A stretch of DNA of 24,720 nucleotides from JACQCV01 sp964634555 (GTDB lineage: Bacteria; Patescibacteriota; Minisyncoccia; Phycocordibacterales; UBA12445): positions 1-24,720 of the forward strand of contig CAZWJJ010000009.1 in assembly GCA_964634555.1 (NCBI GenBank), written 5' to 3'. The position numbers and the translations under genes are program-made. Of this stretch, positions 8,374 through 14,225 are shown piece after piece (within the stretch, counting starts at the first letter, position 1; each line of letters begins with the position of its first letter). The notes under the pieces are model-generated. The model had not been told where the DNA came from and did no database searches. It saw nothing but the letters and a program-made list of their open reading frames with translations.

Positions 8374-8517
8374 TTAATAGTCCTCATCCTCGTCTTCTTC
8401 ATCATCCTCATCTGCGAGATCATCAAGATCTTCATCATCTAGATCGAGTTCCAGATCGAGATCCGCATCGTTGCCGTCTGGATCAAAATCGGCAGAGCTC
8501 GAGAAATCGTCGTACAT
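8374..8517 (-). CDS. Extremely acidic 47-residue microprotein
   Basis: Small ORF read from the minus strand, ATG at 8515-8517 and TAA at 8374-8376. The product has 20 Asp and 7 Glu out of 47 residues and no Lys or Arg. It begins MYDDFSSSADFDPDGND and then becomes a nearly pure acidic tail with regularly spaced Leu (LDLELDLDDEDLDDL) and a final Tyr. It is bracketed by the tyrS terminator and the ruvC 3' region, 101 bp after ruvC. No domain is recognisable. The Leu-spaced acidic pattern suggests a disordered or amphipathic partner-binding peptide, for instance a nucleic-acid mimic or basic-protein chaperone, but this is speculation. There is no Shine-Dalgarno sequence. The extreme and consistent composition argues against a chance ORF. 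Confidence 0.6.
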   Translation of the reverse strand: MYDDFSSSADFDPDGNDADLDLELDLDDEDLDDLADEDDEEDEDEDY

Positions 8518-8618
8518 ATTATTTATTAATTGTTAGTTAATAATTAGGACTTTTGCGTCCAAAAACTAGCTGATAATTTCTTCATTTTTGAAGATAATTA
8601 TTTTTATCAGAACCGATT

Positions 8619-9140
8619 TTATTTTGCAAGAGGTTTTGCGTTCTTTTGGGGATAATTATCTGACGGTTTGATCGAAACGATTCCGGTTAGAGCCGCGGCG
8701 ATAGCATCGAACTCATCATCGTGTTTTATTTTTTCTTTTTCCGAAATATGTAGAAGTTTTCCAAGCATATAAATAACCTGTTCTTTGGTTGCTTTGCCGT
8801 AGCCGGTTATGGCGATCTTGATTTGCAGAGGCGTATATTCATTGATCGATAGACCTGCCGATCGACAAACGTATGTTATCGCTCCTTTGGTTTCGGAGAC
8901 ACCCATTGCGGTTTTTTGATTGGTTGTAAAGAAAAGTTTTTCGATTGCCAAAGCATCTGGACGCCAGATTTTTATAATCTCAGTTAACCTTGTTCCTAGT
9001 TCGTAAATTCTTTTTGATAGCTCAGAAGTTTTTGGGGTTTTTAGACAATCTGAAAAAAGAAGTGAGTCTCTGCCGGCGGATCTTTCAATAATAGCAACCC
9101 CGAGTCTTTCATAGCCGGGATCGATTCCTAGAACGCGCAT
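8619..9140 (-). CDS. ruvC: Crossover junction endodeoxyribonuclease RuvC
   Basis: Holliday-junction resolvase that makes paired nicks in four-way DNA junctions in the RuvABC pathway. The 173 residues are typical. All four acidic catalytic positions are present: Asp7 (GIDPG), Glu67 (AIEKLFF), and Asp142 and Asp145 in HDDEFDAIAAAL. The block KTAMGVSETKGA at about 76-87 and the GYGKATKEQV basic patch also match the family. The start lies 2 bp after the yebC stop, so yebC-ruvC are co-transcribed, as in many bacteria. ruvB lies just upstream on the same strand, while ruvA is about 12 kb away. Confidence 0.96.
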   Translation of the reverse strand: MRVLGIDPGYERLGVAIIERSAGRDSLLFSDCLKTPKTSELSKRIYELGTRLTEIIKIWRPDALAIEKLFFTTNQKTAMGVSETKGAITYVCRSAGLSINEYTPLQIKIAITGYGKATKEQVIYMLGKLLHISEKEKIKHDDEFDAIAAALTGIVSIKPSDNYPQKNAKPLAK

Positions 9141-9142
9141 GA

Positions 9143-9673
9143 CTATTCGGCGTTAGTGTAAATATTCTCAACGTCGGCATTTTCCTCTAGTTCGCCGATA
9201 AGCTCGTCTAATTTTGCTTGTTCGGCTTCGGGTAGGGGGATCTTGGTTGTTGGTTCAAAAACGCCCTCATTTTTTTGAAAAGCCCAAACAACGGAGCCTT
9301 GGGCACCCAGCGAGCCTTCATATTTGGAAAGGGTGAATTTTATTTCGTTAATAGTGCGGTTTTTGCTGTCCGTGGCACCTTCGATAATTATAGCCACTCC
9401 GCCCGGGCCGTAGGCCTCGCAGAGAAATTCAGTCATGGTGCCGGCGCCAACACCAGCGCCTTTGGCGCTCGCCCGCTCAATATTTTCATTTGGCATATTG
9501 GCGGCACGTGCCTTATCGATTGCGATCCGTAGGCCGGGGGAATTTTTATCGCCTTTTGCTAGACGCGATTCGATTGCGATCTGTTTAACTAAAACCGAAA
9601 ATACCTTGCTCTTTTTGGCATCAGTAGCTTCTTTTTTGTGTTTGATCTTGGAAAATTTATTATGTCCGCTCAT
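9143..9673 (-). CDS. yebC: YebC/PmpR/TACO1-family protein, short form
   Basis: This family was long annotated as transcription regulators; some members act as ribosome-associated translation factors. The N-terminal 130 residues match strongly: MSGHNKFSKIKHKKEATDAKKSKVFS, the GDKNSPGLRIAIDKARAANMP segment at about 41-61, and YGPGGVAIIIEGATDSKNRT at about 88-107. The C-terminal part jumps from the VVWAFQKNEGVFEP strand to the LEENADVENIYTNAE ending. The family's third ferredoxin-like domain, roughly 60-70 residues, is therefore missing. The protein is 176 residues against about 240 normally. The retained authentic C-terminal tail points to an internal deletion rather than a premature stop. It is coupled to ruvC. 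Confidence 0.93.
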   Translation of the reverse strand: MSGHNKFSKIKHKKEATDAKKSKVFSVLVKQIAIESRLAKGDKNSPGLRIAIDKARAANMPNENIERASAKGAGVGAGTMTEFLCEAYGPGGVAIIIEGATDSKNRTINEIKFTLSKYEGSLGAQGSVVWAFQKNEGVFEPTTKIPLPEAEQAKLDELIGELEENADVENIYTNAE

Positions 9674-9734
9674 GTTAAATAGACTACTCTAATAATAATT
9701 TTCTGTATAGTACTTTTGTGACAGTAATAAATTT

Positions 9735-10769
9735 TTACAAGGACTTATTCTCTGGAAAAATTTGTCCTAAATGTTCGTAGGCTTTTCTGGTTGCGATTCG
9801 GCCGCGAGGGGTTCTTTCCAGTAGTCCAAGCTGTATCAGGTATGGCTCGCTTATCTCTTCGATTGTTTCTTCTTCCTCGGAAGTGGCGGCGCTAATCGTG
9901 CCTAGGCCGATCGGCCCTCCGCCAAACTTATCTATAATAGTCTCTAGAATTTTTCTGTCGGCGTAAGAGAGGCCGGCCCCATCGATATTTAAAAGTTTCA
10001 GGGTTTTAAAAACTGTTTCGAGATCGATATTCGTATTATGAACTTGTGCGAAGTCGCGGCATCTTTTTAAAAGATGGTTGGCGATTCGCGGAGTGAATCG
10101 GCTTCTTTTGGCAATCTCGATTATTGCCGGTCGGTCAATATTGATATTAAGGATGTCAGCTGAGCGCTCAATGATCGTTTGGACCTCAGAGTTAGTGTAA
10201 AATTCTAATCGGAATGTTCCGCCTGAAAAGCGCGATCGAAGCGGGGAGGAAAGAAGGGCAATGCGAGTCGTGGCGGCGATTAAAGTGAAGGGCGGCAACT
10301 CAAGCTGGATTGTTCTAGCTGAGGGGCCCTTGCCGATGATGATGTTTAAATTGCCGGATTCCATCGCTGGATAAAGAACTTCTTCAATCATTTTGTTGAG
10401 TCGGTGGATTTCATCAACAAACAAAACATCGCCCGGAGATAGATTGGTTAGAAGTGATGCTAGGTCGCCGACTTTTTCGATCGCAGGACCGGAAGTGATC
10501 TTCAATTCTGAGCCGTTTTCTTTGGCTACCAGATGGGCTAAGGTGGTTTTTCCTAGTCCCGGCGGGCCGTAAAACAAAACATGTTCCGGGGTTTGATTTC
10601 GAGCTTTGGCGGCAGTCAAGAGAATTTTTAAATTCTCTTTTATCACCTCTTGGCCGATATATTCATTCCATCTCGCTGGCCGCAAGGCGCTGTCGAGGTA
10701 TTTTTCGTTGCCTCGCAGTAAATTTTCACTTTCTGGCAGGTCGCTCTCTGTTTTTTTCTGATTTAGCAT
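9735..10769 (-). CDS. ruvB: Holliday junction branch migration ATPase RuvB
   Basis: Hexameric AAA+ motor that drives branch migration with RuvA. The 344 residues are normal. Walker A is GPPGLGKTT at 68-76 and Walker B is DVLFVDEIH with Asp119-Glu120. A sensor block FTLIAATTR lies at about 161-169, with an arginine-finger region LRSRF at 177-181. The C-terminal winged helix ends in the typical GLLERTPRGR at about 318-327. Family consensus around the arginine finger is LRDRFG; here it is LRSRFSGG, a minor variation. There is no Shine-Dalgarno sequence before the ATG. It is on the same strand as yebC-ruvC, with a 61-bp gap. Confidence 0.97.
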   Translation of the reverse strand: MLNQKKTESDLPESENLLRGNEKYLDSALRPARWNEYIGQEVIKENLKILLTAAKARNQTPEHVLFYGPPGLGKTTLAHLVAKENGSELKITSGPAIEKVGDLASLLTNLSPGDVLFVDEIHRLNKMIEEVLYPAMESGNLNIIIGKGPSARTIQLELPPFTLIAATTRIALLSSPLRSRFSGGTFRLEFYTNSEVQTIIERSADILNINIDRPAIIEIAKRSRFTPRIANHLLKRCRDFAQVHNTNIDLETVFKTLKLLNIDGAGLSYADRKILETIIDKFGGGPIGLGTISAATSEEEETIEEISEPYLIQLGLLERTPRGRIATRKAYEHLGQIFPENKSL

Positions 10770-10898
10770 TGTAATTATTGGTTTGTTGGAATTTTTATGC
10801 TTGACCCAGGTTCATTTATTCAGAAGAAGATGTTTCTATATTAACATATAAAACAAAACACAACCCGCTGTTTTTGGCGATAAAAAGCCTTTAGACAC

Positions 10899-10927
10899 TT
10901 GACATTTTGATCTGATTATGCTAGATT
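10899..10927 (+). promoter_or_regulatory. Near-consensus extended -10 promoter for the structured RNA
   Basis: TTGACA at 10899-10904, 17-bp spacer, TAGATT at 10922-10927 preceded by TGC (extended -10). No plus-strand protein gene follows, so it points to an RNA gene. The -10 and start region is nearly identical to that at 17582-17600. Confidence 0.8.
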
Positions 10928-10933
10928 ACCCAC

Positions 10934-11113
10934 AGACAAATCGAGAATATAAATCTCTAAGCAATTGGACCCCTGGGTCTAGATGGTTATTCAAGAAGGA
11001 CATTCTGGTACCACGCTAGACGTGGCGCGCTGGGATTATCCTCCAAGGTTAACTTAACTTTTGGTATTTTATCAAAAGAATTGCTTAGAGATTTATCGTC
11101 TCGATAAGTCTCT
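10934..11113 (+). ncRNA. Predicted structured non-coding RNA, class unknown
   Basis: The region between ruvB and pilB has no credible ORF but has a strong plus-strand promoter. A perfect 18-bp helix closes it (10949-10966 with 11079-11096). Inside are local hairpins: GACC/GGTC (10968-10979), CCACG/CGTGG (11011-11025) and a 9-bp bulged stem at 11043-11064. A second hairpin at the 3' end, 11088-11098 with 11102-11112, shares one strand with the closing helix, so the two folds exclude each other. The tail after it (TAAAATAAAATTG) is a poor terminator tract. I saw no signature of tmRNA, RNase P RNA or SRP RNA. A divergent 6S-type RNA is possible but the multibranch interior does not clearly fit. 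Boundaries are estimates. Confidence 0.6.
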
Positions 11114-11131
11114 AAAATAAAATTGTCAAAA

Positions 11132-12823
11132 CTAATCGAGCGCGCTCGTTAATTCCACCACTCTCTCAACTTCCTCAAGGGAAGTTATTCCTCTCAACAC
11201 TTTAACAATACCATCTTCTTTCATACTAAGGATTGCTTGCGGCAAGGCGGCCTTCTCTATCTCTCTGTCACTAGGATTTTCACTTATTAACTTTTCAATA
11301 TTTTCATCCATAACTATCGCCTCATAAACTCCGATTCGACCTTTGTATCCTATGCCGTTGCAAACAGGACAGCCTTCGCCCGCAACCCACATTTTATTGG
11401 GATCCAGTCCAGTTGCATCAAACTTTTTTTGTTTGATAGTTTCAAGGGCTGAATCGATGACTTTTTTGTCGGCTTCGCTTGGTGCAATCTCTTTTTTACA
11501 GCTTTGGCAAAGTTTTCGGACTAGGCGCTGAGCTAAAAGTAGGTTTACTGCTGAACCGATAACTTTCGGATTTACTTCAAGGTCGATCAGTCTGGGAATG
11601 GCGCCGGCAGCGCTATTCGTGTGTAGGGTCGAAAAAACCAAATGTCCAGTTAATGCTGAATTGACAGCAATTTTGGCGGTCTCCTTATCTCGGATCTCCC
11701 CGATCATTATAATGTCCGGATCCTGGCGAAGAGCAGACCTTAATCCTTCGAGGAAAGTATAACCGCTTTCTTCGTTCACTTGCGTTTGCGAGATTCCGGC
11801 TAAATGATATTCTATCGGATCTTCGATAGTGATAATTTTGGAACCAGGTTCATTCACTTTTCTAAGGCAGGCATAGAGAGTGGTGGATTTTCCGGAGCCA
11901 GTCGGACCTGTTACAAGGATCATGCCGTTTGGCTTGGCGATTTCATGTTGTAAAATTTCTAACAAGCGTGTCTCCATACCCATTTTATCTAGGGTAATAG
12001 CAATCGAATCTGGATCTAGTAATCTCATAACCACTGACTCTCCATAGGGGCCGGGGAGAATGGAGGTTCTTACTTCGATCTGTTTTTTTAACATCGCAAT
12101 ACTAAAGCGTCCGTCCTGAGATGCCGCCTTGATATTTAATTTTAAACCAGAGATGAGTTTGATTCGGGAGAGAATTAATTTGTTTATAGCAGGACTAAAT
12201 AGGCTGATATCTTGCAGAACGCCATCAAGTCGAAAGCGCAGACGCGTTTCATTTTCTTGCGCTTCGATATGAATATCGGAGGCGCCGACCGTAATAGCGC
12301 CGGCAATTATGATCTCTAATATTTTTGAGACGCCTTGAGTTTTGTTATTTTGAATTGTGTCAGCGATCAGCGCTTTAACATTATCTATTGTCGTGGCTTT
12401 TTCCATGAAAATAGCCATCTGTTCTTCAGAAACTCCTACAAGGCCGGCTTTCGTCTCCATGCTGTAAGAGATCTCTTTGTATCTTTCCCACGCGCGTTCC
12501 AAGCTGTTCATAGAACCCATATAAAGCTCAATCTCGTATTTTTTTTCTTTAAGTTTTTCCAAAATCCCAGCAATATTTGGATTATTTGGAGTTAAGACAA
12601 GGATATAAACTTTTTTGCCTGTCAGTCGAAAGGCGGCCATGCCGGCGGCCCGCGCTTCTTCTTCTGAAACTAATCGAAGCGCGTCTGTATTAATAGAAAG
12701 GGTTGTCAGATCCATATACGGGAGGCCGTATTTCTTGGAAAGCATTTCCGCCAACTCTTCAGCCTCAGCCTTCTTGAGCTCATCTAATTTATTTTGTTGG
12801 CCGATGTCTTGAAGATTGGACAT
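11132..12823 (-). CDS. pilB: Type IV pilus assembly / type II secretion ATPase (PilB/GspE family)
   Basis: Cytoplasmic hexameric ATPase that powers pilus extension. The 563 residues are normal for PilB. An N-terminal MshEN-like domain covers about 20-100, and a conserved ASDIHIEAQENETRLRFRLDG segment about 181-201. Walker A is GPTGSGKST at 306-314, the Asp box ITIEDPIEY at about 331-339, and Walker B DIIMIGEIRD at 370-379. The His box LTGHLVFSTLHT is at about 391-402. A tetracysteine zinc site is formed by Cys439/Cys442 and Cys485/Cys488. No pilin, pilC, pilM or peptidase genes are nearby, so partners must be elsewhere. Downstream is the structured RNA; upstream, divergent, are the zinc-ribbon genes. 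Confidence 0.95.
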   Translation of the reverse strand: MSNLQDIGQQNKLDELKKAEAEELAEMLSKKYGLPYMDLTTLSINTDALRLVSEEEARAAGMAAFRLTGKKVYILVLTPNNPNIAGILEKLKEKKYEIELYMGSMNSLERAWERYKEISYSMETKAGLVGVSEEQMAIFMEKATTIDNVKALIADTIQNNKTQGVSKILEIIIAGAITVGASDIHIEAQENETRLRFRLDGVLQDISLFSPAINKLILSRIKLISGLKLNIKAASQDGRFSIAMLKKQIEVRTSILPGPYGESVVMRLLDPDSIAITLDKMGMETRLLEILQHEIAKPNGMILVTGPTGSGKSTTLYACLRKVNEPGSKIITIEDPIEYHLAGISQTQVNEESGYTFLEGLRSALRQDPDIIMIGEIRDKETAKIAVNSALTGHLVFSTLHTNSAAGAIPRLIDLEVNPKVIGSAVNLLLAQRLVRKLCQSCKKEIAPSEADKKVIDSALETIKQKKFDATGLDPNKMWVAGEGCPVCNGIGYKGRIGVYEAIVMDENIEKLISENPSDREIEKAALPQAILSMKEDGIVKVLRGITSLEEVERVVELTSALD

Positions 12824-12941
12824 AAATTTTTTAATTGCCGATGCGCTCCATCAAATTTATTTCCATACTATCATTTCTTTTTACTCAGACAAGTAAAGTT
12901 ACCCACTGCACGCAAAAAAATCTATTTTGACCAGAAGATGG

Positions 12942-12970
12942 TTTACATTTTTCCCCTCAGATGATACAGT
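12942..12970 (+). promoter_or_regulatory. Predicted promoter of the zinc-ribbon trio
   Basis: TTTACA at 12942-12947 and TACAGT at 12965-12970 with a 17-bp spacer and an upstream TGA giving an extended -10. It lies 45 bp before the first ORF. Confidence 0.55.
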
Positions 12971-13014
12971 TTTGTCAATCGAGAACGTTGATAAGTGAGA
13001 AGAAGGAGTAAGAA

Positions 13015-13257
13015 ATGGCCACCGAGCTGACTAGATTTTTAAGGGGATGTATTGAAGACAAGATTTCTTATTATGAGAAAAGAAAGGAGTCATTACTTTT
13101 ACAGCTCGCAAGATTGCAGAACAGTTGTCCTCATTCCGAAAAGGAGCAGGTTGAATGTGGGGTTGTTCAGACAGATAATGAGGGTGGTCCGCACGAACAT
13201 GTGACTCGCTGTATTGACTGTCATAAGATACTGAAAAATGGAGGGGTGAATGAGTAA
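13015..13257 (+). CDS. Small helical zinc-ribbon-like protein, member 1 of 3
   Basis: An 80-residue protein. The first 35 residues form a predicted helix with charged, coiled-coil-like spacing (IEDKISYYEKRKESLLLQL). Next comes LQNSCPHSE with a Cys-x-His pair at about 38-40, then RCIDCHKIL (C-x2-C) near residue 67. The metal ligand set would be C, H, C, C. The same plan, helix then C-x-H then C-x2-C, recurs in the next two genes. AGGAG at 13004-13008 is a strong Shine-Dalgarno, which most core genes here lack. It overlaps the next gene by 8 bases. I do not recognise a named family. Zinc binding is inferred from Cys/His spacing; function is unknown. Confidence 0.75.
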   Translation: MATELTRFLRGCIEDKISYYEKRKESLLLQLARLQNSCPHSEKEQVECGVVQTDNEGGPHEHVTRCIDCHKILKNGGVNE

Positions 13258-13456
13258 GAAAGTTTTAGCTCAAGAGGAGATTCGCCAAAGGTTGGAAAAG
13301 ATTGAGATTCGATTTCGGAAAATTAAGAGTGAAGAGAAAAAGTGTTGGAAATTGTTAGAGGAGTTACAAAAAAGATGCACGCATCCGAATAAAATTTCTG
13401 ACCCGGATGGCGAGCGCTGTCCTGATTGTGGTAAAAGTAGCCGTTTGAGTATTTAG
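13250..13456 (+). CDS. Small helical zinc-ribbon-like protein, member 2 of 3
   Basis: A 68-residue paralogue-like neighbour of member 1. The helical N-terminus is richly charged (IRQRLEKIEIRFRKIKSEEKK). It then has LQKRCTHPNK (Cys-x-His at about 43-45) and RCPDCGKSS (C-x2-C-G at about 57-61). The repeated LQ-x-x-C-x-H junction in members 1 and 2 suggests duplication. The start lies inside the end of member 1 and GGAGGGG at 13240-13246 serves as its ribosome site, so translation is coupled. No domain beyond a possible zinc knuckle or ribbon can be named. Confidence 0.75.
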   Translation: MSKKVLAQEEIRQRLEKIEIRFRKIKSEEKKCWKLLEELQKRCTHPNKISDPDGERCPDCGKSSRLSI

Positions 13457-13469
13457 GAGGGGCAACAGA

Positions 13470-13670
13470 ATGACCCAGGAAGAGGTTTTGGTCGAAAGAG
13501 AGGCTATTAGGGTTGAGGCCAGAAAGATTGCAGAAAGAAGACGTTTGCTACAGATAAATTGTCTTCACGTTAATGCTAAACGATTTTTTGGTATTATGTG
13601 GTGCGACGACTGCGGTATGTCCTCAGAAATTGAGAATGATTTTTGTCGCGAGTGTGGCTTGGAGAGATAG
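13470..13670 (+). CDS. Small helical zinc-ribbon-like protein, member 3 of 3
   Basis: A 66-residue protein with the same plan as its two neighbours. A charged helix (EVLVEREAIRVEARKIAERRRLL) leads to LQINCLHVN with Cys-x-His at about 31-33, then WCDDCGMSS with C-x2-C-G. It ends with an extra FCRECGLER, giving a second C-x2-C, so it is the member most like a full four-ligand ribbon. AGGAGG at 13455-13460 lies 9 bp before the ATG, a strong Shine-Dalgarno. A terminator follows within 25 bp, closing a three-gene unit. Function unknown; RNA, DNA or ribosome contact is possible from the basic helix plus ribbon design. Confidence 0.75.
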   Translation: MTQEEVLVEREAIRVEARKIAERRRLLQINCLHVNAKRFFGIMWCDDCGMSSEIENDFCRECGLER

Positions 13671-13694
13671 ATATCACTTTTTAAAGGTGATTAG

Positions 13695-13719
13695 CCCGAT
13701 TTTTATCGGGTTTTTATTT
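13695..13719 (+). terminator. Rho-independent terminator after the zinc-ribbon trio
   Basis: CCCGAT, TTTT loop, ATCGGG followed by TTTTTATTTT. A weaker hairpin, ATCAC/GTGAT at 13674-13691, precedes it. Confidence 0.85.
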
Positions 13720-13756
13720 TGTGGATTTTTAGATCGTGTTGGTTTAGTATTAAAAA

Positions 13757-14215
13757 ATGGAGTATATAACTCATAATCTGGCGGAGACATATGAATTAGC
13801 TGCGAAATTTGTGGCTGGGGAATTGCCGTGCTCCTGTAGTTTAAGGAAAACTGCGACAGTTGTCGGCCTTTTTGGCGATCTTGGTGCAGGAAAAACATCT
13901 TTTACTCAGGGCGTAGCTCGGGCGTTTGGCATAAGAGAACATATAACCAGCCCCACCTTTGTTTTGGAAAAAATATATAAACTTGGCAAGAAATTTTCTT
14001 ATAAGCATCTGGTTCATATTGATGCGTATAGATTGAAAAACGGCAATGAAATGAAAGCGCTTGGTTTTGATGAAATTCTAGCTGATCCTGAAAATATTAT
14101 TTTTATCGAGTGGCCGGAAAATATTAAAGAGGCTTTGCCGTCAGAGATGATTAAGGTTTATTTTGAGGCTGTTGACATCAAAGAAGATGAGAGGAAGATT
14201 ATAATAGTGTGTTAA
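13757..14215 (+). CDS. tsaE: tRNA threonylcarbamoyladenosine biosynthesis ATPase TsaE
   Basis: ATPase that works with TsaB and TsaD to make t6A37 in ANN-decoding tRNAs. The 152 residues are typical. The P-loop is GDLGAGKTS at 40-48. Family motifs follow: ITSPTFVL at about 69-76, the HIDAYRL strand at about 94-100, and the IIFIEWPENI Walker-B-like segment near 114-123. tsaB and tsaD are not in this window. It begins 37 bp after the preceding terminator and leads a tsaE-polA-holA run. There is no Shine-Dalgarno, and a -10-like TAGTAT ends 6 bp before the ATG, suggesting a leaderless start (inference). Confidence 0.93.
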   Translation: MEYITHNLAETYELAAKFVAGELPCSCSLRKTATVVGLFGDLGAGKTSFTQGVARAFGIREHITSPTFVLEKIYKLGKKFSYKHLVHIDAYRLKNGNEMKALGFDEILADPENIIFIEWPENIKEALPSEMIKVYFEAVDIKEDERKIIIVC

Positions 14216-14225
14216 AATTACGATT

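Noticed and set aside
10934..11113. Riboswitch controlling a downstream gene
   Set aside because: The next gene in the direction of transcription is on the opposite strand, so the RNA has no plus-strand target. I treat it as stand-alone.
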